NCBI GenBank assembly: GCA_021812865.1
Contig: JAKAMP010000047.1
Coordinates: forward strand, 1 to 10,308
DNA length: 10,308 bases
Direction of reading: 5' to 3'
Source of the DNA: Bacteroidota bacterium
Lineage (GTDB): Bacteria; Bacteroidota; Bacteroidia; Bacteroidales; JAAYUG01
Under the pieces are notes generated by a model, which had not been told where the DNA came from, made no database searches, and worked only from the letters and a program-made list of their open reading frames with translations. Of this stretch, positions 1-5,873 are shown one piece after another (the stretch's first letter is position 1; each line of letters begins with the position of its first letter). The translations under genes and the position numbers were made by a program.

Positions 1-1418
1 CCCTGATGGCGCTGCTTATTTCACTGATCCTGGTAGTCCTGTTATTGCCCGAATTCAATCTTCTGGCAGACAAGCATATTCTGCTGAGTAGCATGCTTTC
101 TCCCCACATTGTACTGGGCATTGTGGCGCTGACCCTTTTCATCGGTGTGTTTTCAGGCAGTTATCCTGCATTCTACCTTTCCTCATTCAATCCGGCCCTG
201 GTGATCAAGGGGCAGACCGATCAGCGCGGGGGGAACATCAATCTCCGTAAGGCCCTGGTGGTTATCCAGTTCGCCATTTCGGTGTTTATGGTTGTGGGGA
301 CCATGGTGGTAAACTCGCAGCTGCGTTATATGCAGACTACCGATCCCGGTTTCAACAAGGAAAATGTGCTGGTGATGATCGTCAGGGACACTACCTTGCG
401 GAAGAGCGCCGATGCCTTCAGGGACGAAGTGATGAAAATTCCCGACATCACAGGAGTATCCTTTTCCTCAGGGGACCCGGGCTACGATCTTGGCATCCAG
501 GTGATGCGGATGGAGGGAGACAGTGGCAAAATGGTGGACAAAGCGGTTAACAATTACTTCGTAAATTACGACTATATTCCCATGATGGGGATGAAGATGG
601 TAGAAGGCAGGAATTATGACCGGTCCATGGGTTCGGATGAAAAAGAGGCCTTTGTGGTTAATGAAACGGCAGCCCGAAGGTTCGGTTGGGTGGATTCCGC
701 CTCCCAGAAAAAGGGCGATTTTACGAGCGCCATCGGGAAGAAGTTTTATTTCGGAATCGATCTTAAGGGAGGAGCATCCCGCGAGGGACGGATAGTGGGT
801 ATAGTGAAAGATTTTCATTATGCATCGTTGCACAATCCCATTGAGCCGATTGTACTCCTGCTGATGGATAACCCCCTGCAGCGTTTCTTTTTCAATATCC
901 GCATGAAAGGCAACAATCAGGAAAAAACCATCGCCGGCATTGACAAGGTAAGGCAGGCATTCAATGATCATTATCCGTTTGAATACAAGTTCCTTGATGA
1001 TTCGTTGCGTGAATATTACAAAGGCGAGCAGAAGATCAGCAACCTCTTCATGATATTCACCGTGCTGACCATATTCATTGCTGTTCTGGGATTGCTTGGG
1101 CTGTCGTCGTTCCTTACCCAGCAGAGAACCCGCGAAATCGGTGTGCGGAAGGTAATGGGCGCATCGGGAACCGATATCACGCTGATGTTCATCCGGCAGT
1201 TTTCCATATGGGTGGTCGTTGCGAACATGATTGCCCTTCCCCTGGCTTACTATTTCATGGGAAAATGGCTGGAAGATTTCACCTACCGTACGCACCTCCA
1301 GGCATGGATTTTTGTTCTTTCCTTTATCCTTTCACTCATGGTAGCACTCTTTACAGTGAGTTACCGAGTGATACAAGCTTCAGGTATCAATCCGGCTCAG
1401 GCAGTACGATACGAATGA
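1..1418 (+). CDS. FtsX/MacB-type ABC transporter permease, C-terminal part (5' cut by window)
   Basis: Inner-membrane permease subunit of an ABC transporter of the MacB/FtsX superfamily; such proteins work with a separate ATPase in efflux, lipoprotein handling or signalling, and the substrate here is unknown. The reading frame is open to the window edge, so the first ATG (position 6) is probably internal. Counting from that ATG, about 470 residues are visible: membrane segments near 3-16 and 35-57, with the family motif GSYPAFYLSSFNPALVIKG at 51-69; a third segment at 83-103 opening a second extracytoplasmic MacB-core-like domain (about 105-340); and a C-terminal FtsX domain with segments near 346-370, 398-416 and 433-455. 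The loop QQRTREIGVRKVMGAS (372-387) is the typical FtsX cytoplasmic signature. The Bacteroidota family is usually near 800 residues with two such halves, so roughly the first 40% is missing. Ends NPAQAVRYE, a common family ending. Confidence 0.93.
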   Translation, partial: LMALLISLILVVLLLPEFNLLADKHILLSSMLSPHIVLGIVALTLFIGVFSGSYPAFYLSSFNPALVIKGQTDQRGGNINLRKALVVIQFAISVFMVVGTMVVNSQLRYMQTTDPGFNKENVLVMIVRDTTLRKSADAFRDEVMKIPDITGVSFSSGDPGYDLGIQVMRMEGDSGKMVDKAVNNYFVNYDYIPMMGMKMVEGRNYDRSMGSDEKEAFVVNETAARRFGWVDSASQKKGDFTSAIGKKFYFGIDLKGGASREGRIVGIVKDFHYASLHNPIEPIVLLLMDNPLQRFFFNIRMKGNNQEKTIAGIDKVRQAFNDHYPFEYKFLDDSLREYYKGEQKISNLFMIFTVLTIFIAVLGLLGLSSFLTQQRTREIGVRKVMGASGTDITLMFIRQFSIWVVVANMIALPLAYYFMGKWLEDFTYRTHLQAWIFVLSFILSLMVALFTVSYRVIQASGINPAQAVRYE

Positions 1419-1422
1419 CATG

Positions 1423-1448
1423 AAGACCCGGGTTTGCCCGGGTTTTTT
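1423..1448 (+). terminator. Intrinsic terminator after the ABC permease
   Basis: A CCCGGG / CCCGGG stem (1427-1432 and 1437-1442) with a 4-base TTTG loop is extended by A-T and G-T pairs at its base and runs directly into six T residues (1443-1448). It starts a few bases after the permease stop codon, so it very likely ends that transcript and separates it from pepE. Confidence 0.88.
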
Positions 1449-1547
1449 ATTTGGTTTCTTTTCCTGACGGCAGGAGTATGAAGATAAAGGTCAAAAAATG
1501 TGTTGCAGGACAATGACAGAATCTGAAGCAGGGATTGCTTTTTCATC

Positions 1548-1555
1548 TAAATTTG
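1548..1555 (+). promoter_or_regulatory. Bacteroidota-type -7 promoter element for pepE
   Basis: TAAATTTG matches the TAnnTTTG -7 consensus of Bacteroidota sigma-ABfr. It ends 25 bases before the pepE ATG, predicting a start of transcription near 1562 and a leader of about 20 nt. No good TTG-type -33 element is seen at the expected distance, so the call rests on the -7 match and its position after a terminator. Confidence 0.6.
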
Positions 1556-1580
1556 AATTCTGCCTAAACCCAATCTACCC

Positions 1581-2288
1581 ATGAGATTATTGCTGCTCAG
1601 CAACAGTACCAATGCAGGGGAAGGATTCCTGCAATTTGCCCTGCCCCATTTGGAAGAATTCATTGGCCGGAAAGCGGTGAAGCCACTTTTCATTCCATAT
1701 GCTGCAGTGACCATGAGTTTCGATGCCTATACCAAAAAAGTAAAGGACACACTGAATACTGCGGGATGTGATATTGATCCCATCCACTTATATGATGATC
1801 CAGTAGAAGCAGTACAGATGGCCGATTGCATCATGGTAGGCGGGGGAAACACTTTTCACCTGCTGAATTTACTGCAGGTGAATTCTCTCATTGATGTAAT
1901 TGTTCGACGGGTAAAACAGGGCATTCCTTATATCGGTTGGAGTGCAGGTTCTAACATTGCTGCACCCACCATATGCACCACAAACGATATGCCCATCATT
2001 CAGCCAGAAAGTTTCAAGGCCTTGAATCTGGTTCCGTTCCAGATCAACCCGCATTACCTGGATATGCATCCTTCCGGTCATGCAGGAGAAACTAGGGAGA
2101 TGCGCATTAATGAATATATTGAAGTTAACCCCAACCGGTACGTGGTAGGGCTGCGGGAAGGAACCCTGTTAAGGATTGAAAATGAACGGATCAGCCTGAT
2201 CGGAAACCGTAAGGCCCGAATCTTTGCACATGGAATGAATCCCCTTGAGCTGGGCAGGAAAGATGATTTCAGTTTTCTTAGGATGTAG
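1581..2288 (+). CDS. pepE: Dipeptidase E (aspartyl dipeptidase, peptidase family S51)
   Basis: Cytoplasmic serine peptidase that splits dipeptides with an N-terminal aspartate, helping recycle peptides that other peptidases leave behind. The 235-residue length agrees with the roughly 229-residue Salmonella PepE. The N-terminus (RLLLLSNSTNAGEGFL) is the usual family opening. MVGGGNTFHLLNLL (85-98) is the conserved glycine-rich segment, and GWSAGSNIA (119-127) carries the nucleophile Ser121. His158 in NPHY and Glu193 in LREGT line up with Salmonella His157 and Glu192, so the triad is complete. There is no signal peptide. The gene stands alone: a terminator lies upstream, its own -7 promoter element sits 25 bases before the ATG, and a hairpin follows the stop. 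No Shine-Dalgarno sequence is visible, which is normal for this phylum. Confidence 0.95.
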   Translation: MRLLLLSNSTNAGEGFLQFALPHLEEFIGRKAVKPLFIPYAAVTMSFDAYTKKVKDTLNTAGCDIDPIHLYDDPVEAVQMADCIMVGGGNTFHLLNLLQVNSLIDVIVRRVKQGIPYIGWSAGSNIAAPTICTTNDMPIIQPESFKALNLVPFQINPHYLDMHPSGHAGETREMRINEYIEVNPNRYVVGLREGTLLRIENERISLIGNRKARIFAHGMNPLELGRKDDFSFLRM

Positions 2289-2301
2289 GTGGCTTTATGT
2301 T

Positions 2302-2336
2302 CAGCAATTGCGGAAAATTGCTGGTTTCGGTTTTAA
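2302..2336 (+). terminator. Terminator-like hairpin after pepE
   Basis: A perfect 8-bp inverted repeat, CAGCAATT (2302-2309) and AATTGCTG (2316-2323), encloses a 6-base loop 13 bases after the pepE stop codon. The following tract (GGTTTCGGTTTT) is only partly T-rich, so termination may be weak. Confidence 0.5.
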
Positions 2337-2529
2337 AATCTGACGATCCGGGATTCCATATTTTGAATATTACGGGTTGAGGAGATAATTTTTACAGGAA
2401 TTTCATGGTTCTGCCTGATCGGTAAATCCCTTTCATTGGCGGTTGTTTCAAACTGATTTTCAGGACCTATTCCATCTTTTTATCCATTTTCAGGAAAGGC
2501 CAGGAAATGATAATAATCATTTTTTTATA

Positions 2530-2537
2530 TATCTTTG
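2530..2537 (+). promoter_or_regulatory. Bacteroidota-type -7 promoter element for DUF4271-hemD
   Basis: TATCTTTG, followed by C, is a very good match to TAnnTTTG and sits 25 bases before the ATG at 2563. This predicts transcription from about 2544. It lies inside the longer open frame that begins at 2443 and is the main reason for choosing the shorter start. Confidence 0.75.
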
Positions 2538-2562
2538 CGCAAATTTTCAGCTAAACGGATAT

Positions 2563-3669
2563 ATGGGTCTGGACGTAGTTTTGCTGAATCCGTGGGTTGG
2601 TTCTGAAGCAGTAAGCTTGACGGGGCTAAGCAATAGAGCGGTTCAGGATACAACCCTTATAGACAAAGGGAAGAACTTTGATCATAAGGCCGGACTGGTC
2701 CAGGATACAGGATTGGCCAAGCACAGGATGATCATGTCCGACAGCAGCGGTAGTTCACTTCCGGTTCAGGCGCTGGTTCAGAAAGATACCGCTCATTCCG
2801 GCCTGAGAAACACTGCACGGATAAAAATTATACCCGTTCCGGAGCAGACAACCATTTCCACTCCTCCCCCATACGCCCTGGGTCCCGGAAGAGCATTTTC
2901 CAACCAGGATTATTACCCTTATCATTCAGTGAAGGCGATCCCGGTGCATGCCAAAGGAGGAACCCTGCCAGCAGGAACCCTCAAAGATGCTTCTTCCTCC
3001 CTGCTTTTCCTGCAGGTAAAACCGAATCTTCATCCGGACTGGTTTACGGTTGTGTTGATTTTCGCGTTGATGGTTCTGGCCTGGACGAGGATTTTCTTTG
3101 GAAGGTATTTTACTCAATCTTTACAATCTTTAGCCGATTTCAATCTTTCAACCCGCCTGTACCGGGATAAAAATGTTCTTCTTCAGCGGGTTTCATCCTT
3201 TCTGCTGTTGAATTTTGTGTTAATGGGAGCCCTTTTCATATACAAAAGTCTTGAATTTTTCCAGGTGAATTTTTTCCATCCAGGTTTGAGCATGTACCTG
3301 TGGATTGTAGCAGCACTGGCGATCATATTGCTTTTCAGGTCCTTTATGGTGCGCACCCTATATTTTTTATTCACGGGGAACAATGTATTGCTGGAATACC
3401 ATTACCAGGTGCTGAATTTTTTCAAGTCGGCCGGCATTGTGCTGATCCCCTTTGTCATTGGTATTTCCTACATCAAGGGAGGTACGTGGACCTGGTTGTT
3501 CTGGACCGGATTTATCAGCCTCATTCTGTTGTATCTGTTCAGGTTGTTCAAAGGGGAGAGAATAGTGAAGCGGGGGGAAGTGCCTGCATTTTACCTCATC
3601 CTGTATCTTTGTGCCCTAGAAGTTATGCCTGTATTGATCGCAGCTAAATTTATATCGAACCACGCCTAA
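2563..3669 (+). CDS. DUF4271 domain membrane protein
   Basis: Integral membrane protein of unknown function found widely in Bacteroidota. With the start at 2563 it has 368 residues. Residues 1-155 are polar and rich in Ser, Thr, Pro and Gln, without a clear signal peptide or domain. From about 155 the DUF4271 region begins (HPDWFTVVLIFALMVLAWTR), with likely membrane segments near 160-178, 208-227, 245-267, 289-305, 311-329 and 341-361. The end, FYLILYLCALEVMPVLI (343-359), is the typical family close. The frame stays open upstream to 2443, but a strong -7 promoter element at 2530-2537 argues for the ATG at 2563. hemD follows after 31 bases on the same strand with no terminator between, so the two are probably co-transcribed. 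A function linked to haem cannot be concluded from position alone. Confidence 0.85.
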   Translation: MGLDVVLLNPWVGSEAVSLTGLSNRAVQDTTLIDKGKNFDHKAGLVQDTGLAKHRMIMSDSSGSSLPVQALVQKDTAHSGLRNTARIKIIPVPEQTTISTPPPYALGPGRAFSNQDYYPYHSVKAIPVHAKGGTLPAGTLKDASSSLLFLQVKPNLHPDWFTVVLIFALMVLAWTRIFFGRYFTQSLQSLADFNLSTRLYRDKNVLLQRVSSFLLLNFVLMGALFIYKSLEFFQVNFFHPGLSMYLWIVAALAIILLFRSFMVRTLYFLFTGNNVLLEYHYQVLNFFKSAGIVLIPFVIGISYIKGGTWTWLFWTGFISLILLYLFRLFKGERIVKRGEVPAFYLILYLCALEVMPVLIAAKFISNHA

Positions 3670-3700
3670 TTCACAACCGAATCTGTAAAATCTTCAACGC

Positions 3701-4462
3701 ATGAATTTGAAAATCAAATCAATTCTGGTATCGCAACCACAGCCTGAATCGGAAAAGTCGCCCTATGCTGAGTTGGCTGAAAAGAACAATGTGCGCATCG
3801 ATTTTCGTCCCTTTGTTCAGATAGAAGGGTTATCAGCAAAGGAATTCAGGCAAATGCGAATCGACATTCTGGAACATTCCGCAGTGATTTTCAGCAGTAA
3901 AACTGCAGTTGATCATTTCTTCAGGCTTTGCGAAGATGTAAGGATCCTGGTACCTGACACCATGAAGTACTTTTGTCTTTCTGAATCGGTGGCTTATTAT
4001 CTTCAGAAATACATTATTTACCGGAAAAGAAAGATATTCTTCGGAAAATCGAACATTTTCGATCTGATGGATGTGATTCTCAAGCACAAGGAAGAAAAGT
4101 TCCTGCTGCCCATGAGCGAGGATCACAAGAGCAACATTCCCGAAACGCTTGAAAAGCATAAGATCAGATATACCAAGGCCGTGATGTACCGTTCTATATG
4201 CAATGATCTATCGGATCTTTCGAACCTGAATTACGACATCCTTGTTTTTTACAGTCCATCGGGAATCAAATCCCTGCTGCAGAATTTCCCGGAATTTGAT
4301 CAAAGGGATATCAAAATTGCCTCATTTGGTGCAGAAACAGCCAGGGCGGTTAAAGAGGCCGGATTGCGGCTGGATATCCAGGCTCCTGCTCCCGAGTTGC
4401 CCTCCATGACTATGGCGCTGGATCATTTCATCAGGGAATTCAACAAGAACGGGAAGAAGTAG
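3701..4462 (+). CDS. hemD: Uroporphyrinogen-III synthase
   Basis: Cytoplasmic enzyme that closes hydroxymethylbilane into uroporphyrinogen III while inverting ring D, the branch-point step toward haem, sirohaem and cobalamin. The 253-residue length fits the family. HemD is poorly conserved in sequence. The call rests on the Bacteroidota pattern: the N-terminus KIKSILVSQPQP, then AVIFSSKTAVDHFF (61-74) in the first half, FCLSESVAYYLQKY (91-104), ILVFYSPSGIKSLLQNFPEF (180-199) and IASFGAETARAVKEAG (206-221), followed by the usual AP.PELPSMTMALDHFI end. These give the two alternating alpha/beta domains expected. It lies 31 bases after the DUF4271 gene and is followed by an intrinsic terminator, so it closes a two-gene operon. 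No other haem gene is in the window. Confidence 0.92.
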   Translation: MNLKIKSILVSQPQPESEKSPYAELAEKNNVRIDFRPFVQIEGLSAKEFRQMRIDILEHSAVIFSSKTAVDHFFRLCEDVRILVPDTMKYFCLSESVAYYLQKYIIYRKRKIFFGKSNIFDLMDVILKHKEEKFLLPMSEDHKSNIPETLEKHKIRYTKAVMYRSICNDLSDLSNLNYDILVFYSPSGIKSLLQNFPEFDQRDIKIASFGAETARAVKEAGLRLDIQAPAPELPSMTMALDHFIREFNKNGKK

Positions 4463-4482
4463 CCGGATTCCGGTGATTTTTT

Positions 4483-4511
4483 AAAAGAAGCCTGGCCATC
4501 CGGGCTTTTTT
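4483..4511 (+). terminator. Intrinsic terminator after hemD
   Basis: AAGCCTGG (4488-4495) pairs with CCGGGCTT (4500-4507), with one G-T wobble and a 4-base loop, and leads into a six-T run (4506-4511). An A-rich tract precedes it, so it could also act on the other strand. A smaller CCGG...CCGG hairpin (4463-4473) just before it may add pausing. Confidence 0.85.
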
Positions 4512-4701
4512 GTTGGAATAGTTTTGGGTTCAGTATGAGGATGACGGTCAGATGGTCGTGGCCTCTACCTGAGGAGAATAGAATCATTGGTTTCTGACTT
4601 TGGATGGAAATTTCAGAAAGGCATGATTTATCCTATAGTTTGACTATAATTTGACAAGGGCCTGCACAATGATTTATCGCTGCATAATTGCGGAATATCT
4701 G

Positions 4702-4709
4702 TACCTTTG
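4702..4709 (+). promoter_or_regulatory. -7 promoter element almost touching the rnpA start
   Basis: TACCTTTG matches TAnnTTTG and ends only four bases before the rnpA ATG at 4714. Transcription would be expected to begin at or within a few bases of that ATG, giving a leaderless or near-leaderless message. The placement is unlike the other promoters in this window, whose elements end 18-25 bases before their ATG. Confidence 0.55.
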
Positions 4710-4713
4710 TGGC

Positions 4714-5097
4714 ATGCAGGGAAGTTTCACCTTCGGCAAGAGTGAGCGGTTGTCATACAAATCCGCCATAGAGGATCTGTTTCATAAAGGATCGGGGATT
4801 CCTTGCTATCCATTGCGTATTGTATGGCTTGCCAGGGAAGGCGAGGAAGGCTGCAAACCGAGGATACTGGTTTCCGTTCCGGCCAGGACCTTCCGCAAGG
4901 CAGTAGACCGTAACCTGCTAAAAAGAAGGATGCGGGAAGCATACCGGAGGAACAAGATCCGCCTGTCAGGCCGGTTGCCCTTTTCAAACCGACAAGTTGA
5001 TATAGCGTTCCTGTACATTGCAAAAGAAATCTGCAGCTACCATGACATTGAAAAAGGCATTTTATCGGGGCTTGATGCTGTTGCTGAACGGGTTTAA
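4714..5097 (+). CDS. rnpA: Ribonuclease P protein component
   Basis: Small basic protein subunit that binds the RNase P RNA and helps it cut 5' leaders from pre-tRNAs. With the ATG at 4714 it has 127 residues. [20 protein letters not shown] (4-23) is the family N-terminus, LVSVPARTF (52-60) lies in the central cleft, and [20 protein letters not shown] (60-79) is the RNR signature helix that contacts RNA. The frame is open upstream to a TTG at 4651, but that extra segment (IYRCIIAEYLYLC) lacks family similarity, and FTF...ERL normally lies within the first ten residues, which favours 4714. yidD starts inside its 3' end in another frame. Unlike in many bacteria, rpmH is not adjacent; Bacteroidota commonly show this arrangement. 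Confidence 0.94.
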   Translation: MQGSFTFGKSERLSYKSAIEDLFHKGSGIPCYPLRIVWLAREGEEGCKPRILVSVPARTFRKAVDRNLLKRRMREAYRRNKIRLSGRLPFSNRQVDIAFLYIAKEICSYHDIEKGILSGLDAVAERV

Positions 5098-5314
5098 GTT
5101 TGTCATCAGCAGCTTTTTCATCTTCCTGGTGAAATTTTACCAGGTAGCCATCTCCCCCCTCAAACCTCCCACCTGCAGGTATACGCCTACCTGCTCTGAA
5201 TATGCGGTGCAGGCATTGCGCAAGCATGGACCATTCAAAGGACTCTACCTGTCTGTTAAGCGGCTTCTAAGTTGCCATCCTTGGGGTGGATCAGGGTATG
5301 ATCCAGTACCTTGA
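5042..5314 (+). CDS. yidD: Membrane protein insertion efficiency factor
   Basis: Small membrane-associated protein thought to assist YidC/Oxa1-dependent insertion of inner-membrane proteins. With the ATG at 5042 it has 90 residues: a hydrophobic, amphipathic N-terminus (about 12-30), then [20 protein letters not shown] (31-50), the cysteine motif [10 protein letters not shown] (49-58), [10 protein letters not shown] (61-70) and the near-invariant ending [13 protein letters not shown] (78-90). The start is uncertain: an in-frame TTG at 5018 and an ATG at 5075 also exist. The ATG at 5042 follows an A-rich stretch and gives a normal length. The gene overlaps the last 56 bases of rnpA in a different frame, the common rnpA-yidD arrangement, so translation is probably coupled. 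A 7-bp perfect hairpin (5287-5305) lies in its 3' coding end but has no T tract. Confidence 0.92.
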   Translation: MTLKKAFYRGLMLLLNGFKFVISSFFIFLVKFYQVAISPLKPPTCRYTPTCSEYAVQALRKHGPFKGLYLSVKRLLSCHPWGGSGYDPVP

Positions 5315-5426
5315 AGGAAAATCTTTCAAAGCCATTGCAATTTGCCGTTGGCTCTTGGCGGGAAAAATTGTCTGCGGTCATGCGGTGGTGCGATCTGAAA
5401 GTCTGGTTGTCTCGCGAGGGATTTTG

Positions 5427-5468
5427 GTGATAAGTGATTCGTGACTTGTGATTGGTTACTTGTGACCC
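5427..5468. repeat. Degenerate 7-bp tandem repeat, six units
   Basis: Six consecutive heptads read GTGATAA, GTGATTC, GTGACTT, GTGATTG, GTTACTT, GTGACCC. The first position is G and the second T in all six, the fourth is always A, and five of six begin GTGA. The period of 7 holds without slips over 42 bases. Function unknown; it may be a replication-slippage product or part of a dispersed intergenic element together with the adjoining hairpin. Confidence 0.75.
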
Positions 5469-5491
5469 GCCTTCGCTACGCTACGGACGGG
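5466..5491. repeat. GC-rich hairpin with CGCTA CGCTA core
   Basis: CCCGCC (5466-5471) can pair with GGACGGG (5485-5491) with one bulged A. The loop contains CGCTA twice in a row (5474-5483). The hairpin starts within the last heptad of the tandem repeat. Such GC hairpins with a CTTCGCTACGCTACGG core resemble dispersed intergenic repeats I associate with Bacteroidota genomes; copy number cannot be judged from one window. No T tract follows, so it is not a typical terminator. Confidence 0.5.
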
Positions 5492-5590
5492 CAGGTTGGT
5501 GGGCAGGCGATTTGGGTGTAGGGTGTGAATCGCGATTTTTGATTTTTGAAGTGCGAAGCGGAAATCTGACATTTCTTTTGGGATTGGCGA

Positions 5591-5818
5591 TCATCCTCCC
5601 GGGAATGGGGGTATCAGTGCGATGGAATCGTTTTCAACCAGTTCTGAGGGCAGTTCGATGATTTCATTATTCACGGCCAAGCGGAAACTATAAATGAGCA
5701 ACCCGGGATATTTTTTTTCAAGGAACTGAAGCAGGGTTTCTGTATCGGGCTGGAAGGGGATATCCAGCTGACCGGAATGAATATGGTCGGCGATTAAACC
5801 GTAAAACTTAACTGTCAT
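5591..5818 (-). CDS. MoaD/ThiS-family sulfur carrier protein
   Basis: A 75-residue beta-grasp protein ending in PPFPGG. In this family the C-terminal Gly-Gly is adenylated by a MoeB/ThiF-type E1-like enzyme and turned into a thiocarboxylate that donates sulfur, for molybdopterin in MoaD or thiazole in ThiS. Visible features are the N-terminal strand MTVKFYGLIAD, a central helix with LLQFLEKKYPGL (29-40), LAVNNEII (47-54), and the closing strand DSIALIPPFPGG (64-75). The ending IPPFPGG is closer to MoaD (usually PPVSGG or PPVAGG) than to ThiS. It lies 55 bases after polA on the same strand without an obvious terminator, so it may be read from the polA transcript. No moaE, moeB, thiF or thiG is in the window, so the pathway is undecided. 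No Shine-Dalgarno sequence is seen. Confidence 0.82.
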   Translation of the reverse strand: MTVKFYGLIADHIHSGQLDIPFQPDTETLLQFLEKKYPGLLIYSFRLAVNNEIIELPSELVENDSIALIPPFPGG

Positions 5819-5840
5819 ATTAAAAATTTATTGTCATATT
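5813..5840. repeat. Nine-base direct repeat at the moaD-like start
   Basis: TGTCATATT occurs at 5813-5821 and again at 5832-5840, 19 bases apart. On the - strand each copy reads AATATGACA, so the true start codon has a duplicate upstream that opens a five-codon frame ending before the gene (Met-Thr-Ile-Asn-Phe-stop). This may be a small local duplication; a regulatory role is unproven. Confidence 0.4.
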
Positions 5841-5873
5841 TAATTAAAGTAATAGTTCAGTTAATTATTTTTC

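Larger units (their letters stand above)
2289..2562. other. Intergenic region pepE to DUF4271 gene
   Basis: Apart from the hairpin after pepE and the promoter at 2530-2537, this 274-base AT-rich stretch holds no gene I can support. An open frame of 40 codons runs in from 2443 in phase with the downstream gene, but it spans the promoter and reads as a low-quality Phe/His-rich sequence, so I treat it as untranslated. The 9-mer TTTTCAGGA occurs twice (2456-2464 and 2488-2496). Confidence 0.6.
5315..5590. other. Gene-free, repeat-bearing intergenic region after yidD
   Basis: This stretch lies between converging genes (yidD on +, the moaD-like gene on -) and has no credible gene. It contains an imperfect hairpin at 5338-5370 (CAATTT...CCG against CGG...AAATTG), the perfect palindrome CTCGCGAG (5411-5418), a degenerate 7-bp tandem repeat, a GC-rich hairpin, a second palindrome AATCGCGATT (5528-5537), and ATTTTTG twice in a row (5535-5548). 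No clear T-tailed terminator for either flanking gene is visible. Confidence 0.7.

Noticed and set aside
468..1295. A 275-codon open frame on the - strand opposite the ABC permease
   Set aside because: It is antisense to a clearly conserved FtsX-type coding region and its product is His/Pro-rich with no family pattern, so it is a shadow frame.
2443..2562. Forty-codon upstream extension of the DUF4271 gene
   Set aside because: A strong -7 promoter element lies inside it at 2530-2537, and the extension has no membrane or signal-peptide logic, so the ATG at 2563 is preferred.
2878..2898. GPGRAF in the DUF4271 protein, resembling the tip of the HIV-1 V3 loop
   Set aside because: A six-residue coincidence in a low-complexity polar region of an unrelated bacterial protein.
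4651..4713. Upstream TTG start extending RnpA by 21 residues
   Set aside because: RnpA proteins normally begin a few residues before the FTF...ERL motif, and the extension spans the likely promoter.
5287..5305. Perfect 7-bp hairpin TGGATCA / TGATCCA at the end of yidD
   Set aside because: It lies in codons for the conserved GGSGYDPVP ending and has no following T tract, so a terminator call is not justified.
5427..5468. CRISPR-like array
   Set aside because: The repeat unit is 7 bp, degenerate and without spacers, and no cas gene is present.
5452..5661. A 69-codon + strand frame across the repeat region
   Set aside because: It runs through the heptads and the hairpin and into the antisense of the moaD-like gene; composition is Trp/Arg/Gly-rich and not protein-like.
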